Translations under genes and position numbers: made by a program
Notes under the pieces: model-generated
Told to the model about the DNA's origin: nothing
Database searches by the model: none
What the model saw: the letters and a program-made list of their open reading frames with translations, nothing else
Origin: Callipepla californica brunnescens
Taxonomy: Eukaryota > Chordata > Aves > Galliformes > Odontophoridae
DNA: 64,000 nucleotides
Assembly: GCA_023055505.1 (NCBI GenBank)
Contig: JALIRH010000002.1
Coordinates: 56,416,733-56,480,732 of the forward strand
Direction of reading: 5' to 3'
Part shown: positions 24,825 through 39,560 of the stretch, in pieces
How the letters are laid out: the number at the start of each line of letters is the position of its first letter
How positions within the stretch are numbered: the stretch's first letter is position 1

Positions 24825-25038
24825 AAGTTCTGCACAAATGTGCTTCTTCGCAGTGCACTAACAGCGCACTGGCACAGGCTGCACAGAGAGGTGGTGGAGT
24901 CTCCTTCTCTGGAGACATTCAAGAGCCACCTGGATGCCTACCTGTGCAACCTGGGCTAGGGAGCTGCTTTGGCAGAGGGGGTTGGACTAGATGATCTCTG
25001 GAGGTCCCTTCCAACCTCTACAATTCTGTGATTCTGTG
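24825..25038 (+). mobile_element. CR1 LINE 3'-end fragment
   Basis: Plus-strand tail with GCACAGAGAGGTGGTGGAGTCTCC, CACCTGGATGCCTACCTGTGCAACCTGGG, GGTTGGACTAGATGATCTCTGGAGGTCCCTTCCAACC and a terminal ATTCTGTGATTCTGTGA. It is very like the tail at 63330-63518, so the two belong to the same, relatively young subfamily. Confidence 0.93.
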
Positions 25039-28000
25039 AATGCTATTTCTCCTTGCTTCACCAAGGAAAAGGTGTTTATTTAAAAGCTCCTGAATAAAGC
25101 TTGTCTGGGAGCAAGTTTACACCTTTTTCCTCACTACCTTGTTCTGAATGTGTTCCTTGGAGCTACAATGTGCTCCTCAGTAGCATGTAGTATAGATCCT
25201 CTTAATCATTCATAAGGCATTAATTGCAGTGAATAAATACGTGCACTTCTGATATTCTTTCCCAATCTCTATCATGTATATAAATATGTAATCACATTGT
25301 CCTTCACAGATTGTTGTGGTCAGTTGACATTCTTTTAATCCTAAGCAGATAACTACTGAAATTCCCTCTTTAGTGAAGCCTCATAGTGAGTACATACTAG
25401 TTCCATGCGTATAGGTTCCTGATGTGTGAATGAGCTTTACGATCATTCTCTCATATTTTCATACAAACATGCAATTTGATTGTGTTAGAAATCTGAACAG
25501 ACTGTGTGAAACATGCATGTAGTCAACCAGCCCGCATATGGGAATTGATTTTATTCCTTTTTACCTGCAGGACTGTGTTCCTTTTGTGTTTAAGTAAGCT
25601 ACAGAAAATAACTGTAATATAAAATGTTTTCTTTACTTTCCTGAACAAAAGATTCTTTTTTGTGAATGTAGCCTGAAGATGTTCGGGGGAAGAATACAGT
25701 TTCTTGTGTACTATTCTTATGTGTCACATTACAGATAAGCTAATGCCCATCCCCTTCTTCCCACCCACTTTTCACAACTGCAGAACTGCTCTCTGTTCAA
25801 TGAGTCAATAGAACTCTACAAAATAACGATTCATTTTCTGCCCATGGAGTGCAAGTTCCCATGCTTCTATATGCTTTTTGGTATTGGCTGTGCTGGTGTT
25901 ACTGTTTATTTGTGCTGTAAGCAAGGTAATTGAAATGGTTAAAAATAACTACAGGGAAAAACAAACTAACAAACCACTCATTTTGATACAGAGGTGTGAT
26001 ACAAAGTTGCTCTGTCATCATTGTGGAAGAAGTATAAATAACCAGAGACAGTGCAAGGCTGGAATTTACTAAATGACCCTTCACACCATCAATTAAATAA
26101 ATAAAATCTTTAAACTTCATGGGAAAAATTTAGCAGCTTTCCATTCAAGTTGAATGAGGACAAGGGAAGCCTTCTGAAGTTTTTTGTTTCTGATAAATGG
26201 AAGCTGTGGCTTTCTTTCAGTGTCTTGTCTGTCTCCATAAGTCTTCTTCAGAGTTGTTTTACCTCTGCATAAACTTACATTGTTTTAAAGATCATTGAGC
26301 TAAATATTGAAGTCTGACATGATGATCTTGAAAACAAAGTATTAGTCTTATGTAAGGAAGATCTGCTTTCCAGCATAGGATCTATAATTTCACTGTTTCT
26401 CTATTGAAACGTGTAAGGGAGCATCTTGTGGAAACTAATAATACTCAGGGAAGTTATTTTTTATGTAGCTAAAGAGAAAGCCCTTGGTCTGAGATGATTC
26501 TAGGAAGTCAAGCAACACTAGATATCAAGAGAATGATCAGAAAACTGTCCTGTGCATTTTTCAACTCCAGAAACTCGTTATCTTGATTCATTATTGCACT
26601 AAAGGTGTGAAGAAGAGGGAAGGCCTTCCAATTCACTTGTAGTACATGCTGTGGAGCAGCTTAACTGAAACCAAATGACATCCAGTTTCTTATGGATTCT
26701 TCATCTTTCTGTAAAAGCTTAATATCAGTTTTGATGATGTGGAGACCCTAATTTGGAGTTTAACTTTGAGAGACTAATATACAGCTCTTATATATTCAGG
26801 CAGTACGTTTTCAGCATACACGCTTTGTCCTGCCTTCATAGCAGTACAAAAGCATACATGTTGATTGCTTATTAAGTGTTAAGTCTCTAGTCATTTGCTG
26901 TCTAGCAGTTAACTGTCTCTACTGTCAAACTGTGGGTTAAAATCCAGCCAGCACTCTTGCCTGCTGAAGATAAAACTTCAGAAATACTATTTTTACAATT
27001 TTGTTTTCACTCACAAAGCAAGTGCTAAGTCATCTGAATCTGCCTTCTCTCTGGTTTTATGTCAGTATAAAATCACAGTTTAGGAAAAGCTTCAAGATCT
27101 AGATTAGAATTTCAGAACTTAAGATCAGACACTGTTTCCAAGCAGGCTGCACTGATAAATATGTCATAAGCGTCTATAGGCTTTGGCAGTAAAACTGTCT
27201 CAAAAATTATTTTAGTAACTTGGTTCCTAAATAAACTTACTTGTTCTAATAAAATATTTTTGAAAATGCTGGTTACAATTTATGACTACCTCCCTGAATA
27301 TACCTGCTTTCCAGCAGTCATTTTACGCATCAGAGGAATTGCCGTGTGCCTAAATAGCAGTAACAAAATTCGGTGTCTCTCATTGTCTTTGGATAGGTTT
27401 GTATTGCAAAAGAGGAGTAATAAAGGTGCCTGAGGCACAAGGATGGGGATGTTTTATACTTCAACTATCTGGTGGAATGGCTCTATAGTCTGCTATAGAC
27501 AAGAATGTGTCTATCTGCTGCCTTTATTAATAGTATTAAACTAGTTTTCCTCATGTAGAGTAGTAGAAACAAAATCTGAGGGTGGATGGGATGCACAGGT
27601 AGGGGCACTTACGGGGTGTTTAGTTAAATACTACATAGTAAAGCATATTTGTCTGAAAAGCGTAGTGCTTTTCTTTTAAGTGCAGACATGCATGTTAAGT
27701 GTTGATCTCCAGTGGAATTTCTGAAAGCTGAGGTTTCAGACTGATAGCCATTATTGTAGCATCCCTGTTTTGAAGGATTTCATTCTAGTTGTCAGAGTTA
27801 CAAACCTAATTTAAAAATAGAGCAAAAAATAAGTGCATCTATGATTTTTGTGAAGCTGAAAAAATTAACTCTTGTGATACGTAACAAATATAGTTCTCAG
27901 GGAGGCATGTGTTGTGGAACACAGTTTGAAGATCGTTATGATGTATGATTTCTATTTCTGACCTGTAATGATAGAAAAGATACACGCTTACCAAAAATAA

Positions 28001-31000
28001 CAGTCATTAACAAAAGATCGTAACAAAGTCTTACAGAAGAGAACTCAGGAATACTCATAGAAGAAACAACATGTTGGGTAAATACATCCGATACACATTC
28101 ACAGATTTTGCTGGTGTGATTAGAAATCAAGAACATTATTTTTTCTTCATTACTTGGCACCATGGTTTTTAGCCATCATAGTTAAAGATTTAAAAATAAA
28201 AATGAGAGTCTTAAAATTAAAAGATTAAATAAGTGCACATCTAATGATGTAGATGTAATCACATTGGGAGAATGGTATATATTCCTTTGCTCAGTAGGAC
28301 AAGATGTGCTTGTTAAAAGAATCAGCTAAGTATGTGCAGTGCATGTAACCTGTGGTAAGTAGGAGGTTGCTAACATAGACAAGAAGGGAAGTTTTCCTGT
28401 TGGAAGTCCAGAATAACTCCTGAGAATACTATGGACTCCTCGTTGCCAGTGCGTGAGTTTTGTTCAGTTGTCCTTGGAGAGTTCATCTGCATCCACCACT
28501 AGAGGTCTCCTTCAGTACAGGTAGTTTTATGGCAATTGAGTTTTATAAATTCTAAACTAACCTAGCTTTAGAAAAGAAAAAATTACTTTTAAGAGTTTTA
28601 AAAACTGAAAATAAAAATATATCTAGTAAATGTTTAACTATCTGTATTTTCTAACACCATAGTAATCTTTTCAGTGATCTATTATATTCAGAGTACATTT
28701 TTGAGAAGTATAATAATAATTTAACTTTATTCCTGGAAATAGTATGCGCAGTTCCAAATTTTCAGTAACTTTACCAGTTTATGTTCATTTTATGTGACCC
28801 AATTTACCTAAATGTCCTTTAGTTTCATATTTTGGGGCGATGTTAATCTTAAGGGTTCTGTTTCTCAACTGTTGATTTTGATATCTGTATTTTATTATAT
28901 GTATTACTTATTAATTAATTAAGGTGATATATGTGAAATGCACATCTTCGGAGTTTAACCATCTGTGTATGATTGCAGTTAATAAATACACGTTCGCCAC
29001 CAAGAACATTTTATAAACCTGAGAAATTACAGTGATCTAAGGACAAATAACACATTTATTTATTTATTAAATCTTTACAGTGTTTAGACCTTAAAAAATA
29101 GTATTATGCTGTCATTGTACTTCGTTTTCTAGGGATATAGACAATATAGATGCTGCACAGTAACATTTTTTTCAGTTAAACTGTAGATTTTTTTCAGTTT
29201 TATTTTAGAACAGCAATTACAATAGCAGATACTCATATCTTTTATCTGCTTAAACCAAAGTAGCTTTTATTTCATTTAAATCTTAATGTTATTTTATTTA
29301 ATGTTGGTTTTTTTTTTTGCTAGTAAGTAACTTCAGATGTATAGAAGTACATTACTGGAAAACACATTCTTTTTGCCAGAGTTGATAAACAAATTGATTA
29401 ATTATAGTAGGAGAAGTGCTAATTGGTTTTTTACTACTTAAGAACTTATGTATTTTTAATCACATTATTCCTATAATTGCATGATCTTAACTATGTTCCC
29501 AGGGCTATGGGGGGCTTGGAATTTTCTGTATATATTTTTTTCATGTTCTGTTTCTGTCATTTGTTGTGTTAAACAGCTTCAGTTCGGGGGCTGTGCCTCT
29601 TATCACTGTTACTGCTTTTGGAATTTGCCATGAAGCAGTGTGGCCTGTGAAAGCATATATATATTGTCCTACAAATGCAGATTATTTTTCTTGAGAATCA
29701 ATTCAAGAAAATTTATAATGATGAATTAAAAACATGTATTTCTGTTTTATTTCACTCCACTGGAGGAAAAAAAGAAAAGGAAAACTGCAGATATCAGTTG
29801 AAATGGTAACTGTAACATTTCTGTCCTAAAGCTTGAGATTCTGTTTTTAATGATGCGAGTCCTTGTCTGCTAACTATGTTTCCTATCTCAGACTGGTGTT
29901 TCTGGGGTTAATTTTTGCAGAGTTTCTCTGTGAGTTTGTGAAGAGTTCTATACAAAGGGAATCAGTACAACCTAGTGGAGAGCAGAGTCATGAGCATTTG
30001 CATCTCTGGAATGTTTTTATTGACAAATGGTAGTCTGCTATTGACATTTGTGTCCCTTGATGATACTTCTATCCTAGCTTATCTTTGCTGGTCAAATGCC
30101 TTAATTGTTCTGGCCTTTAATTCAGTCAAAGTTGGAGCATGAGTGGAAGAGAAAAGAGAAGGAACAGGTCTAACAGAGCATCAAGCTTGAGCTGTGAAGC
30201 TGCTGGCAACGATCAACCTGTCATAATGTTATGATTTGTTCATTTTTATACCATTTATTAGCCTTTACTTGTTGTGCCATTTGGCCTCCAGGGCAGATAA
30301 AGTGCTGTCTAATTTGGTAGGTTTGCTTCTGTCAGAGTGGCCTCGACAGAGAAGGTGTTAGCTGTAGTGACAAATAATCAATAGCTGTCGTTGTCATGAG
30401 GAACGTGAGTAGTTGGGCCTTTCATCTGGAGGATTAGAGGTCTAATTGGATTGAGAATAGGGAGGGTGGGCTGTTGGGTAACCCTGTCAGCTATGTTAAG
30501 CTGTCAAATGTCAGCCTCGCTGAAAGGAAGAAGGGATGGTTAGCTTTCAGAAACAAGGAAGAAGACATATGAAAGCTTTTAAAAAAAGTAATAGATAGAA
30601 AAGTAGAATAGGCTAATGTACACTGTAACCCCCTCATGCTTAATTATATCTCTCTCTAGCTAATGAGGATGCATAGCATATGCATCTTCTATTTTTCACA
30701 CAGGCATGTGCAGAATTTGTGTGAGACAGATTTGGCAGCATGGTACCAAGTCAGACTGGTTCTGTGTCTTGCAAAAAAGCAAGCTGACTACTCAGGTGGG
30801 GGATAGAAACACAAAAGATTATGACATAAAGAAGGAAAATAACCACCAATGGGGGAAATCACTTATCAGAAGCTAAGAAGAAACTATTAGTCTTTTGTTG
30901 TAAAGATTTGGCAACCTAAGAGGACCGTATTTATTTACTTATTTAGAGATAAAAGGAGTTGTTTCAGTGCTTCTGTACATTGAATAAAGTATCAAGTACT

Positions 31001-34000
31001 GCACTGTATTGTCAATTGAATTTCATCTGTTGTTGCTTTTATCCCTCGCTCTCTGCTTGCTTTTTTGGAGAAAGATTTGTGTTCTTCTGAAGAAGATAAA
31101 TCCAATGAAAACATAACTATGCTAGTAAAACATATTTTTTTCATATTAACGTCTCAGAAGGTTTACAGAACTAGTATTTTCCAGAAAAAATAATTGGGCT
31201 AGATTTTAAAATAGGATTTTATTTATAAAGTTAGTAAAATAATGCTTGCTTTCTTCTTAATTTTGTTGTGTTGCTCAAATTCAAATTAAGTCTAAACTGG
31301 AATAACACCAGTATCTTTTTTTCTCTGTGTAACTCCTTCACTGCTTTTCTGCAGTACTTAGCTGAAGTCAGCCTTGATATAGCAGCCATCTTTTTTCAAG
31401 GAGCTAGCATCCTTAACTGCTGATGACCTTAAAGTAGTAAAGTTTTTATTCATTGTAGTGAAAAGTGTGTTCATATCTTTCTTTCTAGAGCTTTATCCAA
31501 TACTTGTTATTAAAATCCTTGCCCTTCTGAGTATTTTTTTTTTTTCTGGACAAGTGTATTACCATCACGGTGATTTGCTGTTTCCCCATTTTATCCCCTT
31601 CTTTATCAAACTAGAACGTTGCCTTCAATGTTGCTTTCTTTCTCTTCTCCTTCAGCGATATTACTTCTATTTTCATTAACCTAATTGACTTACTTTCAAG
31701 TACAAACTTATATCTCTCATTTTCTAGCGTGATATAATTTTACCACTCTGCGTCTCTGCTGTGCTTCTTGCTAATCTGCCTTGCTTTGCTTTTGTATCTA
31801 CTTTTACTGTCTTTCCCATGCCTGAAATAAGCTTTCACAATCCAGTCTGCCTGAGATGATGCTGTCAGGCCCCAAACATGTATGATCATACTAGTGCTTC
31901 AGTTGAGCAGTCTTGGTCTTAGGCATTTCAGATTTCATTTAAAAAATAAGAACAGAAAAAAAATTCCGACTATTGTGATTTTCTAAAAGATTTTGAAGTG
32001 ATGGATCAAGTACAAACCATGATAGTAGAACATAGAGAAGCTCTCCTTGTGTTAAAGCCTCAGCAAAAAGGAACTAATTCTGTATAGCATATGGAATGAT
32101 ATCTTAAATATCTATACAGCCAGCTGGTAGAATTACTTTATTTTCATTTATTAAATTCACTTTCATACTTCTGTGAGTAAAATTTAGAAGAGCATCTGTG
32201 CTGACAGCTTCCACATTATTATCTGATCTTTTCTAGCTCCACTTTCATAGCAATAATTTTTCAGGCTGATAGAAGTGAATAAATAAGACAATAAAGGGAT
32301 CCTGTTGTGGATTAAAAAAAAAAGGGCTCAGAGATTTTGCTGGGGAGGCAGACTAGAGCCGAACAGCTTTTAAACATGCTTTAGGACAGTTGGACCCATC
32401 AAAACAAGTACTCTGTTCAGGCAGGAGCAGAGGTTGTTCTTGACAGAATGTTCTTACATGTTGTTGAATGTTTGGCTGCTTTAAGTTGACTTAATTATCT
32501 TGGTTTTCAAGTACTAGATTAGTTTTACATACTTTTACCAATGTAACCCTCTCCTTCTTTTTTCTTCAAATAATCAGTTTTCTTCAGCATTTGAACTTGT
32601 AAATGATGATTGCACATTAAAAGTGTGCTTCTTGCTAAACTTGGTACTATGCTTGATGTGTTGTGAGTTTATCTGCATAGATTTCATTCTTTTTCAGTTA
32701 CTGTTGTTCCTTTAGCATGTGTAGCATTGTGGCATCCCTCGGTGCACAAGAGATCTGCCCAGCTCTTCTCCCAGGACACTGACGTCTGCTGCCAAGTCTA
32801 TACCTTATAAAATAGATTTACAGGCAAAGGCATCTCCCTGTTTGAGTGTCCTTTCCAAAACATCATTCTTGCATTAATTATCCCTCCGCAGCTGACCTCA
32901 CAACTGATCTTTAATGGATACAAGAAGAAATATTGTTGTTAGGACTGAGAAACCACTTACTTGTTTGTGTCCAGATTTGTCACTGACAAATTAAAGCAGG
33001 ACTATCGCTGGTATTAGCTCATCAGTTTGGCTTAGTTTGGTTTTGTGAGCTGTTTGTTGATTTCTCTGTGAATGAGGTGACTTTTTTCAGGCTTTCCATA
33101 GTAAAAAGTGAAGGTATTTTCTTCCACTGATTATTAGTTTTATTTTAAATGTAAATGGATTAGTTTTGTACGAAATATTTCCACGTACTCTTCAATACAC
33201 GTAGTACCAGGACAAGATCATTTTGAAACATGACACCTTTCTGCTGAATTCTCTGTAAATCTTCTATCAGGAGACTGACACATCCTTAATCTGATGCTCA
33301 GGCTTGTCATTTGAATCAATAGTATGCTAGATAGGCTGGCTTCACAATGAAAGGTTGTTGCAATAGACAGTATTTGAAATATAAATTCAGATCTTATGGC
33401 CAGCCACAAACTCCAGGAGCATTTGTTTTTCATTTGTCTTTTTTTTTTCTTTTGTCTGTAAACAGTAGGTTAAATTGTTGATGAAAGAGCATTAGGTGAA
33501 TCATTCTCAAGACAAAATGATATGTATAGACCACATAAGAAAACTCTGTTTCTTGAAAATCAACACAATTTCTTTGAAATACAGATTAAATTTATCTAAT
33601 AAGTTTATCTTTTTGGTTTCTTTGTAGATCTGTTTCAAACACTTAGGCTTTTATTAATGAAGAACGTTACCCATTTTTTTTGAGGAATTATTTCTACTGA
33701 AATACTCCTGTTTTATATTATTAACAACTATGTACGTAGTCTTCTGATAGAAATATTTAAATATAATTATACATATGCATAGAACGTGGGTTTTTTTCAT
33801 ATTCTACAACTATGGTGCAGATTTGGAGGAATGCTTGAAATAAAACCAAGCTTGAACTATTGTTTTATCTTCCCGTAGTTTGGGAGAAATAAATGCAGTA
33901 CTTTTGTTAATGTTAAGATGAGGTCTGTATAGCTTACTGAGGCATTGGTTTATTTCCCAGTACTGTGAGCAGATTTTGATTTCTTTTTTAATCTCATGCT

Positions 34001-35825
34001 TCACCATAGTAGATGCTGTGAAATATTGTGTTTATAAGTAATCTCAATAAATATTTAAAGTAAGAGTAAACTTACACTGTTAACAGTTATTTGATGTATG
34101 AGTTTTCTACTCCTCTAATAATTCTGGAAATTTCACTGTGGCTGGAGACCTTTTCTTATAAAATAGAATTTGGTATGTAGTTTTTAAATTATTTCACAGA
34201 ATGATTTGTTAAAGAACTTAAGATATTTGATAGAGTTTTGTCCTTTTAAAGTACATGCTTGTACAGTTTTTTGTATAGGCATCTTTTGTCTTGCGAAAAT
34301 GCTTTTGAACAATCATCCTAACTTGTCTTGCCTCTCTAGAAGAGTAACTGACAATTGAGGATACAGTTAACAGTAGAAGAGCTCAACTGGAAATTAGAAT
34401 GCTAATTGCATCTTTATACTTGAAGTATTTTTTTAAATGAAAACATCTAATTTTTATAGGCAAACTATAAAATTTGAGCTCTGAAGAGCTGAAAACACTA
34501 CACAGAAAAAGCATGTACAGGCTGTGGATAAATCAGTTCAAGAACTGTAAGATGTAAGCACTGGGAAACAGTTTTACCTTCACTTTTACAGCACTGGTCA
34601 GTTTTTGTCTCTATTGTATTCCTTGACTGTATGCCAGTTGATAGTTCTGTACATTCCTATGGAAACCAAGATTCTGAAGCCAATATTGCAAGAGGCTTTA
34701 GGAAGAAGTGCTTCAAGTTCAGAAACAGCCTTGCTTTCAGTCAAAACATCTGATAGAACTGGTCTCGAGTCTACTGATGTCATAGGCAGATATATTGCCT
34801 GCGATGCTTTGCCAGATGGATAAACAGGATCAACTTGGAAAGCTGTAAATAAGCTTTTCAGCTATTCAGCGTACTTTTTACTTTTGAAACTAGGGTGCTG
34901 CAAAAAAGGTACTTTGTGAGATAAAACCTAGTGTCAAAATTGGTGGAGTTTTTGCCATTGTTTACTTGAAAGTATTATTTCACTTATTTAAACCTGCTGA
35001 TGGTTTGCTGCACAGAAGATACTGCAGAGTCCATGTCCATCCAGAGGTAATAAGTAGCTTACAAATTTCTGTTTTCAGTGCTGCAAGTCAGTAGAGGACT
35101 GTTAATGTTTATGTCTAAACAATACTGAAGGTTTTCTTTTACTCATAATTAATTAATTTTTGATTACATTTCTAATCAAGGAGTTAGCTGCCTATTTTTA
35201 CTCAAAACTACCTAAATACTTGGTTTCAGGTTCTGATTCTGAATTAAACCAGCCGTAAATGAAGATCTTCCACAGCTAGAATAAATGCTAGTTTGACTCA
35301 CTATGTTATTACAGTTCATCTATATGTTCAGATATGGATTATTTCCATTCACGATATTTTCAGTTCCCCTACAACTCCGTTATTGGAAATAACCAAATCA
35401 GATATTTGCCATCTTCTAGGAGGTTAAGGAGGATAGAGAACAGCAAACGGCTTGCTCTGCTACTTCAGTTGTCTTTGTTTTACATTGCATTTAGTCTATA
35501 CTACCACAGGGAGTAGTACACAAAGAAGAATGGGGTAGGAATCCTCAGTATTATATCAAGCATGATGTCCCAAAAGTTTATGAGAGTATTTGAAAGGATC
35601 GAGACTGTCTTTATAACCGTTAAGTTTAATATAAACACTTAACTGTATGTCTTCTTTAGGACTTTGCAATCAGAATGATGAATAGTATCACCATTTATGA
35701 AATCATTTATATCATTCAACCTCTAATTTGGTGTATTTTCAATAGGGATGTAGTTTTGTACCTTCCATGTTTTAATGAAGAATGATTAGTCCGAATCTTA
35801 AGAACTTTTGATAAAATATGATAAA

Positions 35826-36135
35826 GCTGAGGGGGAGCTGGCCTTGTTCTGCCTGCAGAAGGCTCTGGGACAGCCATGTTTTGGTCTTTGGTACCTAAAG
35901 GAACCTACAGGAAAGATAGGAAGAGGCTCTTCATCAGAGAGTATAGTGGTAGGACAATGGGTAATGGTTCAAAACTAAAAGAGGATTCCATGTAATTGAG
36001 TATGTTTGCAACATTGTTGGATGGGGCTTTGGGCTACCTGGTGTAGAAGTTATCCCAGCTTATGGTGGTGGGGGGACTTTAATTAGATGACATTTAAAAG
36101 TCCTTTCCAACTCAGACCAGTCTATGATTCTGTGT
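35826..36135 (+). mobile_element. CR1 LINE 3'-end fragment
   Basis: Plus-strand CR1: GAGCTGGCCTTGTTCTGCCTGCAGAAGGCT near the start, AGGAAGAGGCTCTTCATCAGAGAG, GGATGGGGCTTTGGGCTACCTGG, and an AAGTCCTTTCCAACTCAGACCAGTCTATGATTCTGTG tail. It is more diverged than the copy at 24.8 kb. Confidence 0.87.
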
Positions 36136-36826
36136 TCTTGATTCCTTCCTTATTTATAGTTTACTTATCAAAGTCATATTTATTGTTGAAGACATGAAGC
36201 AAAGAAGCGATTAGGAGCTTGTCTCTGATTCTAATTTTGAGTATTCTTGATACATGGCAATTTATATTAAAGTGTATTAACTTTTTAACACGCTAAAAAT
36301 GTATAAAGTCATAAGCTTTTTTGCTCAATTAACAATATTATCTGTGTTGAACTTGCATAGCAGTGTAGTATGTCATAACTGGAGAGACAGCCTGCCATTT
36401 TGATGGTCTTTACTTACGTAACTAAAAATTGAGGTTCTGAGTAGCTACATTGATTCCATTCTTCCCCAGAACTGCTCAAAAATTAAAATGAGTGGTGGTA
36501 CTGAAGAGCGTCAGAACAGTGCAGCCATATATACAGTGCTAGTAGTTGTTGCAACCAGACATTATTAATTCAACTTCAGAGTACTAGAAATAGAGGAGTT
36601 TTTCTATTTCATATATTAAAAAAAAATTCAAAATACACATTTTCTTAATTTTTAACTCTAAATAATAATTTGAAGTTTAATTAACATTTTAACTTGCCAG
36701 CCTGTATTTTAATAACTTTTCTGAAGAATTCTTGTCAGATTTCTGGCAGTTAGCTGATAATGTAAGCATATCAGAAGACATCTTTTGAAATTTTAATTTC
36801 TCGTTCTTCTGGAACAATATTCTGTT

Positions 36827-36850
36827 TATATATATGTATATATATATAAT
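36827..36850 (+). repeat. (TA)n microsatellite
   Basis: A short TATATATATGTATATATATATAA run within intron 3. Confidence 0.9.
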
Positions 36851-39029
36851 TAGAAGTATGATAGTCACAGCTAAGTGTTCCCTGAAAAGCTACTAAAACT
36901 GACAGGTGTTAATGACAGAAAGTCCATCATATGCTCCATGTCATTCTAAGTCATTCTGGGAACATACTTCTTCTTCAAAGGATGCTAATACATGAAACAA
37001 CCTCAACAGAAAGTGTTAATTAGCATCTGCATAACCTCTTTTCTTTCCAAAGACATTAAAAGTCTCGGGTTTTGAAAATCTGTGATGAAGTTGTTATGTG
37101 GGGTGAGGCATCCTCTCTTCTGCACTTACTTGCTGGGAAGAGAAAGAAAGTCTTACTATATATAAAAAGATGCATACTTAGATTATCTACTGTAAGATTG
37201 GGTAGGTCAAAGACAGCAGTTTTACACTGTCTGTGAACATGAGCAGAATAACTTCTTTGCCATTTTTGTTTTTAAAGAGAAAGCTTATGTATATATTTGT
37301 CCTCTTATGGTTTAGCCAGAAATTTAGGAGTTCAAGTTCTTTCACTCGAGTCTTGAAAGCATCTGATAGTGAAGAGCATTTCTCAACTTCATCTATAGCA
37401 TCTGTGCTAATCTGCTGGCAAAGCATGCAAATGCAGTGCAAATTGGCTGCTATATTTCATTTAGATTTTAAGTTAAAGTCTGGAAGGTTTTTGTGTTTTT
37501 CTTGTTTTGCCTCAGTAAGTATCTGAGTGCACAGTACAATTCAGTATTTGTCACCATGTAGTTATATACTGATTTTAGAGACTTGCATGTCACCATTAAA
37601 ATTATAGATAGCTTTGTGTTTGACATGACAAAGATTACATCGTAACTCCATATAAATTCTGATTACCTTTAAGGAGTCTTGAGTTGAAAAAGCTTAATAT
37701 CTAATCTGACTTTTTATCATCTTAAAATATGAAATGATATGTTTGGTGGAGAAGTAATGGATTTGGGGCTTTTCTTTGGAAATGCAGGTAACTGGCCTTG
37801 ACATGCTGAATTTCCATGTATGCTTCCAGCTCTGGTTCTGTCCTAGACTGGATCTAAACTAAATAAGCAATGTATGTTAGTGAACATGCAGATAATAAGC
37901 TTTGATGTGATTATTTTCCTACTCTCCGGCTGTTGTTTTGTATTCAGTTATATTTTCTTAAGTACGACTTATGAGTTTAAAAAGGAAAATTAAAAACACT
38001 GGTAATGTACTGTAGAAGTATAATCACTAGCTGTACTACAAGTGGCGTAGTAGTGGAAGAGCAGACTTCTTATAACTTTGCAATTAATTCAACAATAATA
38101 ACTTAGTAGTGTTGTGGTTGTTTGTTTTTGGAAAGAGTAAAAATAAGAGAATTATAGTCCTCTGAAGAGGGGTTATTGATTGTTAAATGCTTTCTCTTTT
38201 TATGAAAGAATATAGAGAAAATTGTTATAAAACATTTTACGTAAGTACTACTTAATAATTTATTTCTAAAATAAAAATTTAGTAAGCTAATACATTATTA
38301 AACTATATATAATTATCAGATATCCTAAATCTGTTCTGTCACAGATAGTGAATTTACTGTATCATTATTCCTTCTCTGTTCTCTTGGAATGCACTTCAAA
38401 ACAAGCAGACTTTAGCTCTCCCTACTCCTGTGGCGATTTTCGTTTTTCCATTTGTTTGCAGTGTTCTGTGCCCTCACTGTCTAGACTTAGTTATGGCCAT
38501 TCTTTGTGTCAGGAGCTGTTATCAATAGTTAATGTCCGATGTTCCTAAGTCTCATTCTAACAGTACAGAAACAGCAAGGGACAAAAAGAAAAATAATTTT
38601 CATCAACTAGACTTTCTTCAGGAATCTTAAAAGTTCAAAATTTGGGTTTTGAAGTCTTTTGTTTGGAATACTGGCAAGTAATGTTTTAGATAGAGAGAAA
38701 AGTAACTGAGAAAAGTAGTTTACTTGACCTCAGTAGCATGCAGGGATTTAAACTAAGTTTCTAAGGGACAGATATGTAAATGTAAATTAAAGACAGTGGA
38801 AAATGTGTGCTACTTTACTGAAGGTTCTTCAAGACTAACATGACACTTTACTAAGAGATTTTCTAGACATAAATTCTACAGATGGCCTTTGTTAGGCCTG
38901 CACAAAAGCTTTAAGTGTCTTGCTGGGTGGAAAATTGCAGTTAAATGGAAAATTAGGACATAAAACATAAAGTATGGTAAATAATTTGATAATGAGCTGA
39001 AAACAAGTACTGTTGAAATATGCGTTATG

Positions 39030-39560
39030 AGATAGGAAGGAATATATTAGAATTCCTCAACAGATGCACTTGAATCTAGTATTAGTCAATATTTTTAATT
39101 AAGAAACTTGGCATCACAAGTAGTACTTTTTCGAAGGATAAGATAAGGCGTTATTATTAGCTGAAGACAGGATTGCATGTTCAGAACGCTACAAGTAGCA
39201 GAGGATACTAAAATGGGAGAAATAGGAGAATACTAAAATAGGCTGAAGATGTGATGGTCCATAATACAGTTTCACATGCACAGAAACAGAACAATTTATT
39301 CTGCGTTGGGAATACTTAATTTTGAAATGACTGCATAAGGACATCAGTGTGCTAATAGATTGATTGATGAGGCGAATGCACTTTTAGGTTTGTCTGATAA
39401 GATACTTGCACTAGCAATAGACAAGTATTTCTGCCTTTCAGTAGGCTACTTAGCAGGACCTATTTAATCTCTTCTTACTTGTGCTCAAAAAATTGAGTTC
39501 AAACCAGAATGAATGCAGAGAACTGGCAATATTTTGTGGGAAACATAGGGCTTAGTCTTT
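39030..39560 (+). mobile_element. Probable ancient CR1/L3-like LINE relic
   Basis: The block near 39340-39410 (ACATCAGTGTGCTAATAGATTG...GAATGCACTTTTAGGTTTG) resembles the conserved 'CAGCAGTGTGATGCTG...AATGCxATTTTAGGxTGx' segment of old CR1/L3 elements. Nearby text (GAGGATACTAAAATGGGAGAAAT) resembles the 'GATGATACAAAGTTGGGAG' segment. It is highly diverged, with no frame left. The call is from pattern only. Confidence 0.4.

Noticed and set aside
30668..30686. GATGCAT...ATGCATC short palindrome
   Set aside because: Seven-base arms are expected by chance in AT-rich DNA of this length.
34605..34823. 72-codon plus-strand frame and overlapping 61-codon minus-strand frame with fairly balanced composition
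   Set aside because: No recognisable family, no splice or start context, and both strands are open at once, so neither can be preferred.
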